A stretch of DNA of 64,000 nucleotides from Rickettsia endosymbiont of Cantharis rufa (GTDB lineage: Bacteria > Pseudomonadota > Alphaproteobacteria > Rickettsiales > Rickettsiaceae): NCBI RefSeq assembly GCF_964026445.1, contig NZ_OZ032150.1, forward strand, positions 1 to 64,000. Reading direction: 5' to 3'. Positions 20,803 through 33,872 of this stretch are shown here, in pieces. A program made the translations under genes and the position numbers. Each line of letters starts with the position of its first letter. Position 1 is the first letter of the stretch. The notes beneath the pieces are model-generated. The model searched no databases and was not told the origin of the DNA. It saw only the letters and a list, made by a program, of their open reading frames with translations.

Positions 20803-21004
20803 ATCTTTATCCTATCTTTCTCAAAGCCATGCTGAAATATACGCCATCATCGAGATTTACGGTGTGGAAGTCAGAAGATTCCATATTTATCTGAAAATAT
20901 TTATAGATAGAAATTAAAATCAAGTAAATTAATTATCATATTTCGTGCACTTATCTCAAAGTTTATCATTTTATTTAATTTCCTTTGAGTAAAAATCATC
21001 GGAT

Positions 21005-21033
21005 TTGACTTTTCTAACATATTTTAGTATAAT
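21005..21033 (+). promoter_or_regulatory. Promoter for tlc
   Basis: TTGACT (21005-21010), 17-nt spacer, TATAAT (21028-21033), 33 nt before the ATG. This is the best sigma70-like match I found in the window. Confidence 0.65.
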
Positions 21034-21066
21034 ACTTATCTTCAAAATAAATAGAAAATTTAATTT

Positions 21067-22563
21067 ATGAGTACTCCTAAAAGTGATGATTATATCTCGG
21101 AACTAAGAAAAGTAATTTGGCCTATAGAAAGGTATGAAAATAAGAAATTTCTTCCTATGGCGTTTATGATGTTCTGTATTTTATTAAACTACTCAACTCT
21201 TCGCTCAATTAAAGATGGGTTTGTAGTAACAGATATAGGAGCTGAAGCAATAAGTTTCTTAAAAACATATATAGTGCTGCCATCTGCAGTAATCGCTATG
21301 GTAATTTATGTTAAACTTTGCGATATTTTAAAGCAAGAAAACGTATTTTACGTCATTACTTCATTTTTCTTAGGATATTTTGCACTATTTGCATTTGTTC
21401 TTTACCCCTACCCTGATTTAGTTCACCCTGATCCTGAAACCATAGAATCTTTAAGCTTAGCTTATCCCAATTTCAAATGGTTTATAAGAATAGTAGGAAA
21501 ATGGAGCTTTGCGTCCTTTTATACTATGGCAGAGCTTTGGGGAACAATGATGCTTAGTTTATTATTTTGGCAATTTGCTAACCAAATTACTAAAACTGAC
21601 GAAGCTAAACGTTTTTACTCAATGTTTGGTTTACTTGCTAATTTAGCACTACCTGTAACATCCGTAATTATTGGATATTTCTTACACGAAAAAACTCAAA
21701 TAGTTGCAGAACATCTCAAATTTGTTCCGTTATTTATTATAATGATAGTGAGTAGTTTTGCAGTGATATTAACATATAGATGGATGAACAAAAACGTTCT
21801 AACCGATCCAAAACTTTATGATCCAGCGCTTGTAAAAGGAAAAAAAGCTAAAACTAAAATGTCCTTAGTAGAAAGCTTTAAGATGATCTTTACTTCTAAA
21901 TATGTGGGGTATATAGCATTATTACTTATTGCTTATGGTATTTCCGTAAATTTAGTTGAAGGTGTCTGGAAATCAAAAGTAAAAGAATTATATCCAACAA
22001 AAGAAGCTTACACTATATATATGGGTAAATTCCAATTCTATCAAGGTTGGGTTGCTATTGCCTTTATGATTATAGGCAGTAATATCTTAAGAAAAGTATC
22101 ATGGATGACTGCAGCAATGATTACTCCTTTAATGATGTTGCTTACTGGTGCCGCATTTTTTGCTTTTATCTTTTTCGATAGTGTTATTGCTATGAATTTA
22201 ACTGGAATTCTTGCTTCAGGTCCTTTAGCACTTGCGGTTATGATTGGTATGATCCAGAATGTTCTAAGTAAAGGTGTAAAATACTCTTTATTTGATGCAA
22301 CTAAAAATATGGCTTATATCCCGCTTGATAAGGATTTACGAGTAAAAGGGCAAGCTGCCGTTGAAGTTATCGGAGGAAGATTCGGTAAATCAGGTGGTGC
22401 TATTATTCAGTCTACATTCTTTATTTTATTTCCTGTATTCGGCTTTGTTGAGGCAACGCCATATTTTGCTTCTATATTCTTTGTAATAGTAATATTATGG
22501 GTATATGCCGTTAAAGGTTTAAATAAAGAGTATCAAGTTTTGGTAAATAAAACCGAAAAATAG
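21067..22563 (+). CDS. tlcA: ADP/ATP translocase Tlc1
   Basis: 498-aa exchanger with about 12 membrane segments that imports host ATP in exchange for ADP across the inner membrane; the hallmark energy-parasitism protein of Rickettsia and Chlamydia. The sequence ([20 protein letters not shown], then [13 protein letters not shown]) matches what I recall of Tlc1 rather than the other paralogues. A good promoter lies upstream and a hairpin with a T run downstream, so it is probably monocistronic. Confidence 0.95.
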   Translation: MSTPKSDDYISELRKVIWPIERYENKKFLPMAFMMFCILLNYSTLRSIKDGFVVTDIGAEAISFLKTYIVLPSAVIAMVIYVKLCDILKQENVFYVITSFFLGYFALFAFVLYPYPDLVHPDPETIESLSLAYPNFKWFIRIVGKWSFASFYTMAELWGTMMLSLLFWQFANQITKTDEAKRFYSMFGLLANLALPVTSVIIGYFLHEKTQIVAEHLKFVPLFIIMIVSSFAVILTYRWMNKNVLTDPKLYDPALVKGKKAKTKMSLVESFKMIFTSKYVGYIALLLIAYGISVNLVEGVWKSKVKELYPTKEAYTIYMGKFQFYQGWVAIAFMIIGSNILRKVSWMTAAMITPLMMLLTGAAFFAFIFFDSVIAMNLTGILASGPLALAVMIGMIQNVLSKGVKYSLFDATKNMAYIPLDKDLRVKGQAAVEVIGGRFGKSGGAIIQSTFFILFPVFGFVEATPYFASIFFVIVILWVYAVKGLNKEYQVLVNKTEK

Positions 22564-22588
22564 AATTTGTTAAAATTTAATATTATAA

Positions 22589-22622
22589 AAAAAGCGAACT
22601 TCTGTGAAACTTGCTTTTTTTT
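22589..22622 (+). terminator. Likely terminator of tlc
   Basis: AAAAAAAGC ... GCTTTTTTT: complementary A/T-rich arms with a GC closing pair around an approximately 16-nt loop, ending in a T run, 25 nt after the tlc stop. The stem is mostly A-T. Confidence 0.5.
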
Positions 22623-22640
22623 AGCCTGCGAGTTTATAAT

Positions 22641-23930
22641 ATGACAAATACAAAATCCAAAATTAAAACTCCAAGATCGCCATATGTAAAAAAATATAAT
22701 AGTTGGCGAGTAAGAATTTTGTATTCTATTATTATAGGTTATGCAACTTTTTATTTTTGTCGTCAGAATTTTAATATAGCAACTCCTGCTATAAGAGAAT
22801 ATTTTGGGGTTACTAAAACACAAATTGGTTGGATATTAACAGCTTCTTCTATAATGTATGGAGTTAGTAAAGTTTGTAACGGCTTTATTAGTGATAAAGT
22901 CAATGCTCGTATATTTATGGTATTAGGGCTTTTACTTGTCGGAATCATTACTATTCTAATAGGCTTTTCAGATTCTTTATGGCTTATAGGAATTTTATGG
23001 ATAGCTAGCAATTGGTTTCAATCTATGGGATGGCCTCCTGCAACAAAAATGCTTACTCACTGGTTTGCTCCAAAAGAACTCGGAACTAAATGGGCTATGG
23101 GAGCAACTTCTAACCAAATAGGTGGGGCTCTTGCTATGATAAGTTGCGGTTATTTAATCGATAAATTTGATTGGAGAGCTGCTTTTTTCGTTCCCGGTGT
23201 AGTTGCTTGTATAGTATCACTTTTCTTATATAATAGGCTTCGCCATTCTCCAAAAGAAGTAGGCTTATCTACCGTGGAAGAATATAAAGAATATCCCCCT
23301 GAATCCATAGGTGATTATGAAAAGCTACTAACTCCGCAATTACTTAAAATGGTTTTTTGTAACAAGCTAATATGGTATGTCTGTCTGGCTAACATGTTTG
23401 TTTACATAATACGCTCCGGGGTAATTTATTGGGCACCGACATTTTTAAGAGATTTACGTAGTATAAGCCTTGCAAACGCAGGTTTACAAATCGGTTTATA
23501 TGAAATGATAGGCATCCCAGGGGCATTAATAGCAGGTGTTTTATCAGACAAAATATTTCAAGGACGTCGGGGGCCTGTTGCTGCCATATGTATGGTATCG
23601 CTTAGCTTATTGTTAGTCTCGTTTTGGAAAATACCTATCCAAAGTGAATTATTAAGCATAGTAATTCTTTCCTTAATAGGCTTTTTTGTTTCAGGACCAC
23701 AACTCCTTGTAGGTATTGCTGCCGCGGATTTTAGCTCGCGTCAAGCTGTTGGTACTGCTAACGGATTATCAGGATTATTTGGTTATTTAGGAGCAGCCAT
23801 TGCGGGGGTCGGTGTAGGGTGGATTAGCGATAATTACGGTTGGAATGGGGTGTTTGTATTTTTTAGTATTTCCGCTCTTATAGGGGGTGGTTTATTCGCT
23901 TTAACATGGAATTGTTCAGCTAAAAAATAG
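22641..23930 (+). CDS. glpT: Glycerol-3-phosphate transporter, MFS
   Basis: About 429 aa with 12 membrane segments, organophosphate:Pi antiporter family. Typical segments: YATFYFCRQNFNIATPAI, the loop SDKVNARIFM, FQSMGWPPATKMLTHWF and GAALAM-like NQIGGALAMISCG. It imports glycerol-3-phosphate from host cytosol for lipid synthesis. The ATG at 22641 is used; a longer frame from TTG at 22611 lies in the terminator. The stop TAG (23928-23930) is the first codon of a dispersed repeat (23931-24067). Confidence 0.88.
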   Translation: MTNTKSKIKTPRSPYVKKYNSWRVRILYSIIIGYATFYFCRQNFNIATPAIREYFGVTKTQIGWILTASSIMYGVSKVCNGFISDKVNARIFMVLGLLLVGIITILIGFSDSLWLIGILWIASNWFQSMGWPPATKMLTHWFAPKELGTKWAMGATSNQIGGALAMISCGYLIDKFDWRAAFFVPGVVACIVSLFLYNRLRHSPKEVGLSTVEEYKEYPPESIGDYEKLLTPQLLKMVFCNKLIWYVCLANMFVYIIRSGVIYWAPTFLRDLRSISLANAGLQIGLYEMIGIPGALIAGVLSDKIFQGRRGPVAAICMVSLSLLLVSFWKIPIQSELLSIVILSLIGFFVSGPQLLVGIAAADFSSRQAVGTANGLSGLFGYLGAAIAGVGVGWISDNYGWNGVFVFFSISALIGGGLFALTWNCSAKK

Positions 23931-24067
23931 ACTTTCTGCATAAGCCATTTCTAAAGGTAATTTGTACGTCGAGCCTAGACTCGAATCCTCACGTATGTCT
24001 ATATACGCTGCGGTTTGCAGTCAAGTGTTCCCTATTCCTCTTTATAAGATGACTTATGCAGGAAGTT
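23928..24067. repeat. TIR element, copy a, at the glpT stop codon
   Basis: Ends ACTTTCTGCATAAG (23931-23944) and, reversed, AACTTCCTGCATAAG (24053-24067). The core contains the family features TAAAGGTAATTT, CACGTATG...ACGCTG and ATTCCTCTTTATAA. The glpT stop TAG is fused to the left end (TAGACTTTCTGC). Reverse orientation relative to copies b, c and d. Confidence 0.75.
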
Positions 24068-24100
24068 TAATAAATTTAATAATTATATAAAGGTTACAAA

Positions 24101-24523
24101 ATGACAATACAATATACTTTTTCAATGATTAAGCCTGATGCTATTAAAAGGAACAAAATAGGGCAAATCAATACTTATTTAGAAAATGCAGGCTTAAAAA
24201 TAGTGGCCCAGAAAATGAAGCACTTAACTAAATATGAAGCAGAATGTTTTTATGATGAACATAGAGCAAGACCGTTTTTTAATAGCTTAGTTGAATATAT
24301 TACTTCAGGAGCAGTAGTGCTTCAAGTTCTTAAAGGTGCAGATGCTATAACTTTAAATCGTAAAATTATGGGAGCAACTAATCCTGCGGAAGCTGAAGCC
24401 GGAACTATTAGAAAAGATTTCGGTGAATCAATTGAAGCTAATAGTATTCACGGTTCAGATAGTGAAAATAGTGCAAAAAGAGAAATCAAATTCTTCTTTA
24501 ATAAATCTGAAATTATAGAATAA
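24101..24523 (+). CDS. ndk: Nucleoside diphosphate kinase
   Basis: 140 aa. Transfers the gamma-phosphate among NTPs and NDPs through a phospho-His; the active His is in the NSIHGSDS motif, and the ATP-binding [12 protein letters not shown] opens the protein. Full length. mnmG starts 4 nt after its stop, so the genes from ndk to parB are probably one transcript. Confidence 0.96.
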   Translation: MTIQYTFSMIKPDAIKRNKIGQINTYLENAGLKIVAQKMKHLTKYEAECFYDEHRARPFFNSLVEYITSGAVVLQVLKGADAITLNRKIMGATNPAEAEAGTIRKDFGESIEANSIHGSDSENSAKREIKFFFNKSEIIE

Positions 24524-24526
24524 TTA

Positions 24527-26395
24527 ATGCTAAAATATGACGTAATAGTTATAGGCGGTGGGCACGCAGGAGCAGAAGCTGCAGCTGCTTCTGCGCGCCT
24601 TGGAGTTTCTACTCTCTTAATTACGTTAAAACCGGAAAATTTAGGTGAAATGTCTTGCAATCCGGCAATTGGTGGAATTGCAAAAGGCACATTAGTTAAA
24701 GAAATTGATGCACTTGATGGATTAATGGGTTATGTAATAGATCAGGCAGGCATACATTATAAAATGCTGAATGAAACTAGGGGACCGGCAGTTTGGGGGC
24801 CTCGTGCTCAAGCTGATCGTAAGCTTTATAAAAAAGCAATGTATCAAATATTAACAAATTATCCTGATCTAGATATATTATACGGAAAAGTAGAAGATAT
24901 AGAAATTAAATCTTCTAAAGTTGAAGCAGTTATTTTAAATGATGGTAGTAAAATTCCTTGTCAAAAAATTATATTGACTACAGGTACTTTTCTATCAGGT
25001 CTTATTCATATCGGCTCAACAAAAATTCCTGCCGGTAGACTAGATGAAGAACCTTCTTACGGATTATCAAATACATTAAAAAAAATAGGATTTAAACTTG
25101 CTCGCTTAAAAACAGGTACGCCGCCACGAATTGATGGGCGTACTATTGATTATAGTAAAACAGCTTTACAGCCAGGCGATAAAACTCCGCGCCCTTTTTC
25201 TGAATTAATAAATATTGTTAACGTTCCTCAAATAAATTGTTTTATCACTAAAACCACTCCTGAAACTCATAATATTATACGTGAAAACATCAATAAATCT
25301 GCGATTTATTCAGGACAAATAGAAGGAATAGGGCCAAGATACTGTCCTTCTGTAGAAGATAAAATAGTTAGATTTAGTACAAAATCAGAACATCGTATAT
25401 TTTTGGAGCCTGAAGGGTTAGACGATTACACCATTTATCCAAACGGTATTTCTACTTCTTTGCCTGAAGAGGTACAGCAAAAATTGATAAAAACAATTCC
25501 GGGATTAGAAAATGCAACGATTTTGCGCCCAGGTTATGCTATAGAATATGATTATGTTGATCCACGTGAAATAAGTATTACGTTAGAGACAAAAAAAATA
25601 ACCGGATTATATTTTGCTGGACAAATTAACGGTACTACAGGATATGAAGAAGCAGCAGGACAAGGTATAGTTGCAGGTATTAATGCTGCTTTGTCAGTAA
25701 AAAATCAACCACCTTTTATATTAACAAGAGCAAATAGTTATATTGGAGTAATGATAGATGATTTAACAATATTTGGCACTACGGAGCCTTATCGTATGTT
25801 TACCTCCCGCTCAGAATATAGATTATCTTTAAGAGCAGATAACGCTGATTTACGTTTAACGGAATTAGGTATAAACATTGGAGTTGTATCAGAAGAACGT
25901 AAAAAAATATTCACAAAGAAATGTGAAGATATAGAAAAAACAAGAAATTTATTAAAAACATTATCTTTAACTACTAGTAAACTTGCTAAAATGGGTATAC
26001 AGGTAGCGCAGGATGGTACATATAAAACAGCATTAGATTTATTTAAAATACCTAATTTTAATGTTGAAGAAGCTATTAAAATTTTCCCTATACTTAAAGA
26101 AGTGCAAAATAATAATATTTTACAATTACTATATATTGAGTCAAAATATGCTTCATATTTAACCAGACAACACGCAGATATTAATTTATTTCAAAGTGAA
26201 GAGGCGCAGTTAATGCCTAAAAATATTGACTATTTTAAAATACCAAGTATATCATTAGAGATACAGGAAAAACTTTCTTTTCATAAACCTGCTACTATTG
26301 GTGTAGCACGTCGAATTCCAGGGATTACACCTGCAGCAATTACTGCTATTATAATTTATTTAAAAACTAGATATAGTGATGGAAGTTCCGCATGA
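24527..26395 (+). CDS. mnmG: tRNA uridine-34 modification enzyme MnmG (GidA)
   Basis: 622-aa FAD protein that, with MnmE, installs carboxymethylaminomethyl at wobble U34 of tRNAs. FAD-binding [17 protein letters not shown] at the N-terminus, signature [12 protein letters not shown], later [16 protein letters not shown] and the [17 protein letters not shown] signature. Full length. Its 3' end overlaps the rsmG start. The mnmG-rsmG-parA-parB order is the classical arrangement near bacterial chromosome origins. Confidence 0.97.
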   Translation: MLKYDVIVIGGGHAGAEAAAASARLGVSTLLITLKPENLGEMSCNPAIGGIAKGTLVKEIDALDGLMGYVIDQAGIHYKMLNETRGPAVWGPRAQADRKLYKKAMYQILTNYPDLDILYGKVEDIEIKSSKVEAVILNDGSKIPCQKIILTTGTFLSGLIHIGSTKIPAGRLDEEPSYGLSNTLKKIGFKLARLKTGTPPRIDGRTIDYSKTALQPGDKTPRPFSELINIVNVPQINCFITKTTPETHNIIRENINKSAIYSGQIEGIGPRYCPSVEDKIVRFSTKSEHRIFLEPEGLDDYTIYPNGISTSLPEEVQQKLIKTIPGLENATILRPGYAIEYDYVDPREISITLETKKITGLYFAGQINGTTGYEEAAGQGIVAGINAALSVKNQPPFILTRANSYIGVMIDDLTIFGTTEPYRMFTSRSEYRLSLRADNADLRLTELGINIGVVSEERKKIFTKKCEDIEKTRNLLKTLSLTTSKLAKMGIQVAQDGTYKTALDLFKIPNFNVEEAIKIFPILKEVQNNNILQLLYIESKYASYLTRQHADINLFQSEEAQLMPKNIDYFKIPSISLEIQEKLSFHKPATIGVARRIPGITPAAITAIIIYLKTRYSDGSSA

Positions 26396-26954
26396 AATAA
26401 TTGAAAAGTTAGAAATTTTTCAAAGGTTAGTTAAAAAATGGAATAAAGCAATCAATCTTGTATCAGATAATAGTGTACATAATTTTTGGCAACGTCATAT
26501 ACTAGACTCATTACAATTAATACAATATATTGATAATAAAGAAATGCACTTGGTTGACATAGGAAGCGGCTGCGGTTTCCCTGGTATAGTATTATCTATT
26601 GCAGGTGTAGCGAAAGTAAGTTTAATAGAAGCTGATTCGCGTAAATGTATATTTTTAGAAAAAGCGTCAAAGATATCAAATAATAACATACAAATAATCA
26701 ATCAAAGAATAGAAAAAGTAGAGATGGATTGTAGTATATTAACTTGTAGAGCTCTCTCTAACTTAAATACAATATTTAATTGTATAAAAAATATTTCAGT
26801 ACAAGAAAAATTTTTGTTATTAAAAGGAAAAAATTATTTAACTGAAATAGTAGAAGCGCAAGAGAAGTGGTTATTTGATTATTTAATACACCAAAGTATT
26901 ACTTTTAAAGAAGGGAAGATTCTAGAAGTTAGTAATTTAACAAAAATTATATGA
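26379..26954 (+). CDS. rsmG: 16S rRNA (guanine-527-N7) methyltransferase RsmG (GidB)
   Basis: 191 aa. Methylates G527 of 16S rRNA. N-terminal [14 protein letters not shown] motif [17 protein letters not shown], then [16 protein letters not shown]. An ATG at 26379 is preferred to the GTG at 26376. Overlaps mnmG by 17 nt and parA by 4 nt (ATGA), so it is translationally coupled on both sides. Confidence 0.95.
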   Translation: MEVPHEIIEKLEIFQRLVKKWNKAINLVSDNSVHNFWQRHILDSLQLIQYIDNKEMHLVDIGSGCGFPGIVLSIAGVAKVSLIEADSRKCIFLEKASKISNNNIQIINQRIEKVEMDCSILTCRALSNLNTIFNCIKNISVQEKFLLLKGKNYLTEIVEAQEKWLFDYLIHQSITFKEGKILEVSNLTKII

Positions 26955-27718
26955 AAGTAATTGCTATTGTTAATCAAAAAGGAGGAGTAGCTAAAACTAC
27001 AACTACTGTAAATTTAGCTACAGCCTTTGCTGCTGTAAATAAAAAAATTTTAGTTATAGATCTTGATCCTCAAGGAAATAGTAGCACCGGTTTTGGAATT
27101 AGTCAGCAACAACGCAAAAATACCATATACCAGGTATTAACAAATTTAATAGAATTGAAAGATGCAATAATTTCTACGGATATACCAAATTTAGAAATAA
27201 TTACTTCAAACACTAATCTATCTGCCGCTGAATTAGATTTAACAAAATTAAAGGATCGAGAGTATATTTTAATGAGCCTATTGGAAAAAATAAAAATATT
27301 ATATGATTATATAATTATTGATTGCCCCCCTTCATTAAATTTATTAACGGTAAACGCTTTAGTTGCAAGTGATGAAGTCTTGATCCCAATGCAATGCGAT
27401 TTTTACTCTTTAGAAGGATTAAGTCATTTACTAAAAACAATTGAAATCGTAGAGAAAAAATTAAACCCTAAGATAAAGATTGCAGGTATATTATTTACAA
27501 TGTATGATAAGCGTAATTGTTTAACTGAGCAAGTGGAAGATGATGTTAGGAAATGCTTAGGAGAATTAGTATTTAAAACCGTTATCCCAAGAAATATTAA
27601 ACTATCTGAAGCTCCTTCATATGGAAAACCGGCTATTATATATGATTATAAATGTTCGGGAGCAGTTGCATATATAGAACTTACAAAAGAAATCTTAGAA
27701 AGATATGGCGAAAAATAA
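26951..27718 (+). CDS. parA: Chromosome partition ATPase ParA (Soj)
   Basis: 255 aa, deviant Walker A QKGGVAKTTTTVNLA, Walker B-type VIDLDPQGNSSTGFG and YIIIDCPPSLNLLT. Drives segregation of the origin region with ParB. Overlaps rsmG by 4 nt and parB by 14 nt. I found no perfect parS (TGTTTCACGTGAAACA) in this window. Confidence 0.96.
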   Translation: MKVIAIVNQKGGVAKTTTTVNLATAFAAVNKKILVIDLDPQGNSSTGFGISQQQRKNTIYQVLTNLIELKDAIISTDIPNLEIITSNTNLSAAELDLTKLKDREYILMSLLEKIKILYDYIIIDCPPSLNLLTVNALVASDEVLIPMQCDFYSLEGLSHLLKTIEIVEKKLNPKIKIAGILFTMYDKRNCLTEQVEDDVRKCLGELVFKTVIPRNIKLSEAPSYGKPAIIYDYKCSGAVAYIELTKEILERYGEK

Positions 27719-28565
27719 AGGATTAGGAAGAGGGTTATCTTCATTACTTGGAGAAGAAGTTATTTCTATAGAATCAGAAATAATACAAATAATAAATATT
27801 GATAAAATAAAACCAAATGAGAATCAGCCTAGAAAAAACTTTGAATATGATAAAATAAAAGAATTAGCAGATTCTATACTGAATAATGGTTTATTACAGC
27901 CTATTATTGTTGATAATAATTTCCAAATTATAGCAGGAGAACGGCGTTGGCGTGCATGTAAATTAGCAAAAGTTTTAGAGATACCAGTAATTATAAAAAA
28001 TTTAGATGCTAGAGAGAGTATGGAAATAGCACTAATTGAGAATATACAAAGAACCGACCTAACAGTTATGGAAGAAGCTCGTGGTTTTAAATATCTAGTT
28101 GAAAATTTTAATTATACAGCAGAAAAACTAGCTGAGAGGCTTGGTAAAAGCCGCAGTCATATAGCTAATTTGTTAAGACTTAATAACTTACCGCAGTCTA
28201 TTCAAGATAAAGTAAATGCAAATATACTAAGTATGGGTCAAGCCCGATGTTTAATAAATCATGAGCATGCAGAAATAATAGCTGATCATATTATAAATAA
28301 TGATTTAAATGTGCGTCAAACAGAGGAACTAGTAAGACAATGGTATAAAAATGAGTATACAGAATCTCCTAACAATAATAACAAAGCAGGAAAGCGTTTT
28401 TTAAAGGACAGTACTACCGACAACGATCTAGAATTACTAGTGAAAGTTTTATCAGAAAAGTTTGGTATAAAAATAACAATAGAAAATTATCTATTAGGTG
28501 GAAAATTAATATTTCATTACAAAGGTTTGGAAGAATTAGACTTGATATTATTAAAATTAAATTAA
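27705..28565 (+). CDS. parB: Chromosome partition protein ParB (Spo0J)
   Basis: 286 aa. CTPase/DNA-binding clamp loader at parS. ParB box I: IAGERRWRACKLA; box II: ALIENIQRTDLTVMEEARGF; HTH: TAEKLAERLGKSRSHIANLL; C-terminal dimerisation region present but short. The start MAKNKGLGRGLSSLLGEE carries the ParA-stimulating basic motif LGRGLSSLLG. Confidence 0.96.
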   Translation: MAKNKGLGRGLSSLLGEEVISIESEIIQIINIDKIKPNENQPRKNFEYDKIKELADSILNNGLLQPIIVDNNFQIIAGERRWRACKLAKVLEIPVIIKNLDARESMEIALIENIQRTDLTVMEEARGFKYLVENFNYTAEKLAERLGKSRSHIANLLRLNNLPQSIQDKVNANILSMGQARCLINHEHAEIIADHIINNDLNVRQTEELVRQWYKNEYTESPNNNNKAGKRFLKDSTTDNDLELLVKVLSEKFGIKITIENYLLGGKLIFHYKGLEELDLILLKLN

Positions 28566-28566
28566 A

Positions 28567-28701
28567 ATGCATATGGAAAAATCATCAATAAGCTTGAATG
28601 AAATAAATTTAGTAGATATAAAAGTGCTACAATCCAAATTGATAAAATTAAAGCATGCATACAGCATTTTATTTTTAAGATTTGGCAAATTAAATATCTG
28701 A
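28567..28701 (+). CDS. Small unknown ORF after parB
   Basis: About 44 codons from ATG (MHMEKSSISLNEINLVDIK to LFLRFGKLNI). Unrecognised. A second short frame follows in another phase (RKTIVEITYLILSYL), so this may be a decayed gene of about 70 codons. The rest of 28566-28827 holds nothing else I can name; AATATAAGGAAATAAG precedes ettA as its ribosome site. Confidence 0.3.
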   Translation: MHMEKSSISLNEINLVDIKVLQSKLIKLKHAYSILFLRFGKLNI

Positions 28702-28827
28702 ACGAGAAAAACAATAGTAGAAATTACATATCTGATTCTGAGTTATTTATAGAGCAATAAATTCATACAATATAGTAGTAAATAAATCTATCAGTGCAAA
28801 ATAATAATATAAGGAAATAAGTAATTT

Positions 28828-30495
28828 ATGTCATATCAATACGTTTATGAAATGGTCGGTTTAAGCAAAATTATAAATGGTAAACGAATTTTAAAAGAAA
28901 CAAATTTATCATTTTTACCAAGAGCTAAAATTGGTATAATAGGTCCAAATGGAGCAGGTAAATCGACTTTATTAAAAATAATAGCAGGTATTGATAAAGA
29001 GTTTGAAGGTAAAGCAACAGCTAAAATTGGTACAAAAATAGGATATTTACCTCAAGAACCATATCTTGACGCTAGTAAAAATGTTTTTGACATTATCATA
29101 GAAGGTCTTCATGAAAAGAAAAAACTTATTGATGAATTTAATGATATAAGTAACAAATTTGCTGCTGAAATTACTGATGAAGAAATGCAGAATCTTTATG
29201 ATAAGCAGGCAGAATTGCAAGAAAAAATAGACAATTGTGATGGATGGAATCTAGAACGTGAAATAGAAATTGCAATGCTTGCTTTGCGTTGTCCGCCAAA
29301 AGAAGCGGATATTACAAAAATTTCCGGTGGAGAAAAAAGAAGAGTAGCCTTATGTAAGCTTCTTTTAGAAAAGCCTAATATGTTATTACTTGATGAACCG
29401 ACAAATCATTTGGATGCAGAATCAGTTTCTTGGCTTGAGAATTGCCTGAGGAACTACAAAGGTACGGTAATAGTTATTACCCATGATCGTTATTTTTTAG
29501 ATAATGTTACGGAATGGATATTAGAGATTGATCGAGGGAATTGTATCCCGTGGGAATCAAATTACAGCTCTTGGCTTGAGAAAAAACAAGCAAAATTAGC
29601 TTTAGAGGGTAAAGAGGAAGATGATAGAATAAAGCAACTAAACCGTGAACTTGAATGGATTCGTCAAACTCCAAAAGCTAGACAGTCAAAAAATAAAGCA
29701 CGTATTACAGCGTATCAAGAATTATTAAATAAACAACAAGAACAAAAAAGCGATCCTACTCAAATAATTGTACCTAATGGGCCACGCTTAGGTGATCTTG
29801 TTATTGAAGCAGAACATATAGCTAAAAAATTTAACAATAAAATATTATTATCAGATTTTAGTTTTAAAGTTCCACGTGGAGCTATTGTAGGAATTATTGG
29901 ACCAAATGGAGCGGGTAAGTCTACCTTGTTTAATATTATTACAGGTAAAATAACACTAGATAGCGGTTCTATTAAAATTGGTCAAACTGTGAAATTAGGT
30001 TATGTTGATCAATCACGGGATCATTTAGATAATAATAAAACTATATGGGAAGAAATTTCAGAAGGTTTAGATGAATTGCAGCTTGGTAATAGAATAGTTA
30101 AAAGTAGAGCCTATTGCGCTGCTTTTAATTTTAGAGGAGGTGATCAACAAAAGAAAGTTGGACAACTTTCTGGTGGAGAGCGTAATAGAGTACATTTAGC
30201 AAAGTTATTAAAAGAAGGTGCTAATGTAATACTTCTTGATGAGCCCTCAAATGATCTTGATTTAGATACTTTAAGAGCGTTAGAGGGTGCAATTTTAGAT
30301 TTTGCTGGTTGTGTTTTAGTAATTAGTCATGATCGTTGGTTTTTAGATAGAATAGCTACACACATTATCGCTTATGATAAAGAAGGTGATGCTACTTGGT
30401 TTGAAGGGAATTATCAAGATTATCTTGACTATATGTTAAACGAGAAAGGCAAGAATATTTTAAATCCAAAATATAAACATAAAAAACTAATATAA
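28828..30495 (+). CDS. ettA: ABC-F ATPase EttA, translational throttle
   Basis: 555 aa with two ABC domains and no membrane part. Walker A GPNGAGKSTLLK and GPNGAGKSTLFN; signatures SGGEKRRVALC and SGGERNRVHLA; the inter-domain P-site tRNA interaction region WIRQTPKARQSKNKARI. EttA binds the ribosome E site and gates the first elongation step according to the ADP/ATP ratio, which is relevant for a cell that imports ATP. Second Walker B is ILLDEPSNDLD. Confidence 0.94.
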   Translation: MSYQYVYEMVGLSKIINGKRILKETNLSFLPRAKIGIIGPNGAGKSTLLKIIAGIDKEFEGKATAKIGTKIGYLPQEPYLDASKNVFDIIIEGLHEKKKLIDEFNDISNKFAAEITDEEMQNLYDKQAELQEKIDNCDGWNLEREIEIAMLALRCPPKEADITKISGGEKRRVALCKLLLEKPNMLLLDEPTNHLDAESVSWLENCLRNYKGTVIVITHDRYFLDNVTEWILEIDRGNCIPWESNYSSWLEKKQAKLALEGKEEDDRIKQLNRELEWIRQTPKARQSKNKARITAYQELLNKQQEQKSDPTQIIVPNGPRLGDLVIEAEHIAKKFNNKILLSDFSFKVPRGAIVGIIGPNGAGKSTLFNIITGKITLDSGSIKIGQTVKLGYVDQSRDHLDNNKTIWEEISEGLDELQLGNRIVKSRAYCAAFNFRGGDQQKKVGQLSGGERNRVHLAKLLKEGANVILLDEPSNDLDLDTLRALEGAILDFAGCVLVISHDRWFLDRIATHIIAYDKEGDATWFEGNYQDYLDYMLNEKGKNILNPKYKHKKLI

Positions 30496-30497
30496 AT

Positions 30498-30815
30498 ATG
30501 TCTTTAACGCAAATATTATTAATTTTGTTTGTAGGAGTGTTAGTAATAAAACCGCGTGATATTTTTATAATTATTAAAGAATTTAAAAAAATAAAAGGGT
30601 ATTTAATTAATATTAAGTCGTCTATTATAAAAAATATAGACGAACCGTTAGAAACAGAGCAGGTAAATCTTTATTTAAAAAAAATTATTAACATAGAAGG
30701 TTATTATCATGGTGATTATGATTTAAAGACAATAAAAGAAAAATATTATACGTTAGTAATTAATAACGACTTAATAGAAAATGAATCAGCAACTGATATA
30801 ACAGAGAAATATTAA
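30498..30815 (+). CDS. TatB-like small membrane protein
   Basis: 105 aa. One N-terminal membrane helix (TQILLILFVGVLVI), then KPRDIFIIIKEFKKIKGYL, resembling the hinge and amphipathic helix of TatA/TatB proteins (usual GPEDLP). The rest is acidic and Asn/Lys-rich. It begins 2 nt after ettA. May be the Rickettsia TatB or a lineage-specific relative; sequence similarity is limited to the N-terminal 40 residues. Confidence 0.6.
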   Translation: MSLTQILLILFVGVLVIKPRDIFIIIKEFKKIKGYLINIKSSIIKNIDEPLETEQVNLYLKKIINIEGYYHGDYDLKTIKEKYYTLVINNDLIENESATDITEKY

Positions 30816-30849
30816 TCCGCGCCCCGCTTAATAATTAAATTTAAAAATT

Positions 30850-31674
30850 ATGCAAAAAGTAGTAAAACTTAATAATATCAAAATAGGAAATGATTTGCCG
30901 TTTGTCCTAATTGCAGGACCTTGTCAGATTGAAGGACAAGACCACGCTTTATTTATGGCAGAAAGACTTACTAAATTAACTAACAAACTTGATATCCCGT
31001 TTATTTATAAATCTTCTTTTGATAAAGCTAATAGAACTTCTATAAGTGGGATTAGAGGTCTTGGTATAGAGGAAGGTTTAAAAGTTTTATCAAAAGTAAG
31101 AGTTGAATTTGATTGTCCAATTGTTACTGATGTTCATTCTGAGAGTCAATGTACTGAGGTAGCTAAAGTAGCAGATATTTTACAAATCCCGGCGTTTCTA
31201 TGTAGACAAACCGACTTACTGCAAGCTGCAGCGAAAACCGGTAAAATAGTAAAAGTAAAAAAGGGGCAGTTTTTAGCTCCTTGGGATATGAAAAATGTAC
31301 AAACAAAACTAGAAGCTTTTGGAGTGAAGGATATATTATTTACAGAGCGTGGTACATGTTTTGGTTATAATAATTTGGTATCTGATATGCGTAGTCTTGC
31401 AATAATGGCGGAGTTAAATATACCTGTAGTTTTTGATGCGACACATTCTGTTCAGCAACCGGGAGGGTTAGGAGGTAGTACTGGTGGAGAAAGAAAGTAT
31501 GTAGAGCTACTTGCAAAGGCAGCAATGGCTGTAGGTATTGCCGGCATGTATATGGAAGTACATCAAGACCCTGATAACGCCCCAAGTGACGGCCCATGTA
31601 TGATTAAACTAGATAATTTAGAGTCCATTCTTATCAAGCTAAAAAAATATGATAAAATTACAAAAGAAAAATAA
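30850..31674 (+). CDS. kdsA: KDO-8-phosphate synthase
   Basis: 274 aa. Condenses arabinose-5-phosphate with PEP to KDO-8-phosphate for lipopolysaccharide inner core. TIM-barrel signatures: [62 protein letters not shown] and [15 protein letters not shown]. The 197 bases after it are AT-rich, without a gene, and end at an IS21 element. Confidence 0.96.
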   Translation: MQKVVKLNNIKIGNDLPFVLIAGPCQIEGQDHALFMAERLTKLTNKLDIPFIYKSSFDKANRTSISGIRGLGIEEGLKVLSKVRVEFDCPIVTDVHSESQCTEVAKVADILQIPAFLCRQTDLLQAAAKTGKIVKVKKGQFLAPWDMKNVQTKLEAFGVKDILFTERGTCFGYNNLVSDMRSLAIMAELNIPVVFDATHSVQQPGGLGGSTGGERKYVELLAKAAMAVGIAGMYMEVHQDPDNAPSDGPCMIKLDNLESILIKLKKYDKITKEK

Positions 31675-31962
31675 TCTCAAATTTTACCTTTCAAAACATA
31701 TTAAATATCCGCCTATTAATTCAATTTAGAAATAGAACTTTTTATCCTCAGAATTTTACCGATTCGCCTTTAAATCCTTGTTGTAAATTTACTTATTCAG
31801 AAAAATTTTTTTTTAAGTAATGTTAATATTTATTTATTCAACTTATAGATCAAAAATGTTTTCATTTGTACTGTTAGCAACGGAAGTAAAATGATACAGC
31901 ACAATGGATAAAAATTGATACAGTATTAAAGTAATATCTTCTGGGTAAGGAGGTAAAAAATA

Positions 31963-33787
<1,825 letters not shown>

Positions 33788-33872
33788 ATATCAAATGATT
33801 TCTTATTATACTGTATCAATTTTCAAACAGTATATATTAAAATTATGTATCATTTTTCGACCGCTGTTGACA

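Noticed and set aside
24527-28565. Search for an origin of replication and parS at mnmG-parB
   Set aside because: No dnaA box cluster and no TGTTTCACGTGAAACA-like site was seen; gene order alone does not place oriC in Rickettsia.
33795-33872. Start of the IS256 remnant frame
   Set aside because: These codons belong to the right end of IS21; the frame is open by chance across the junction.
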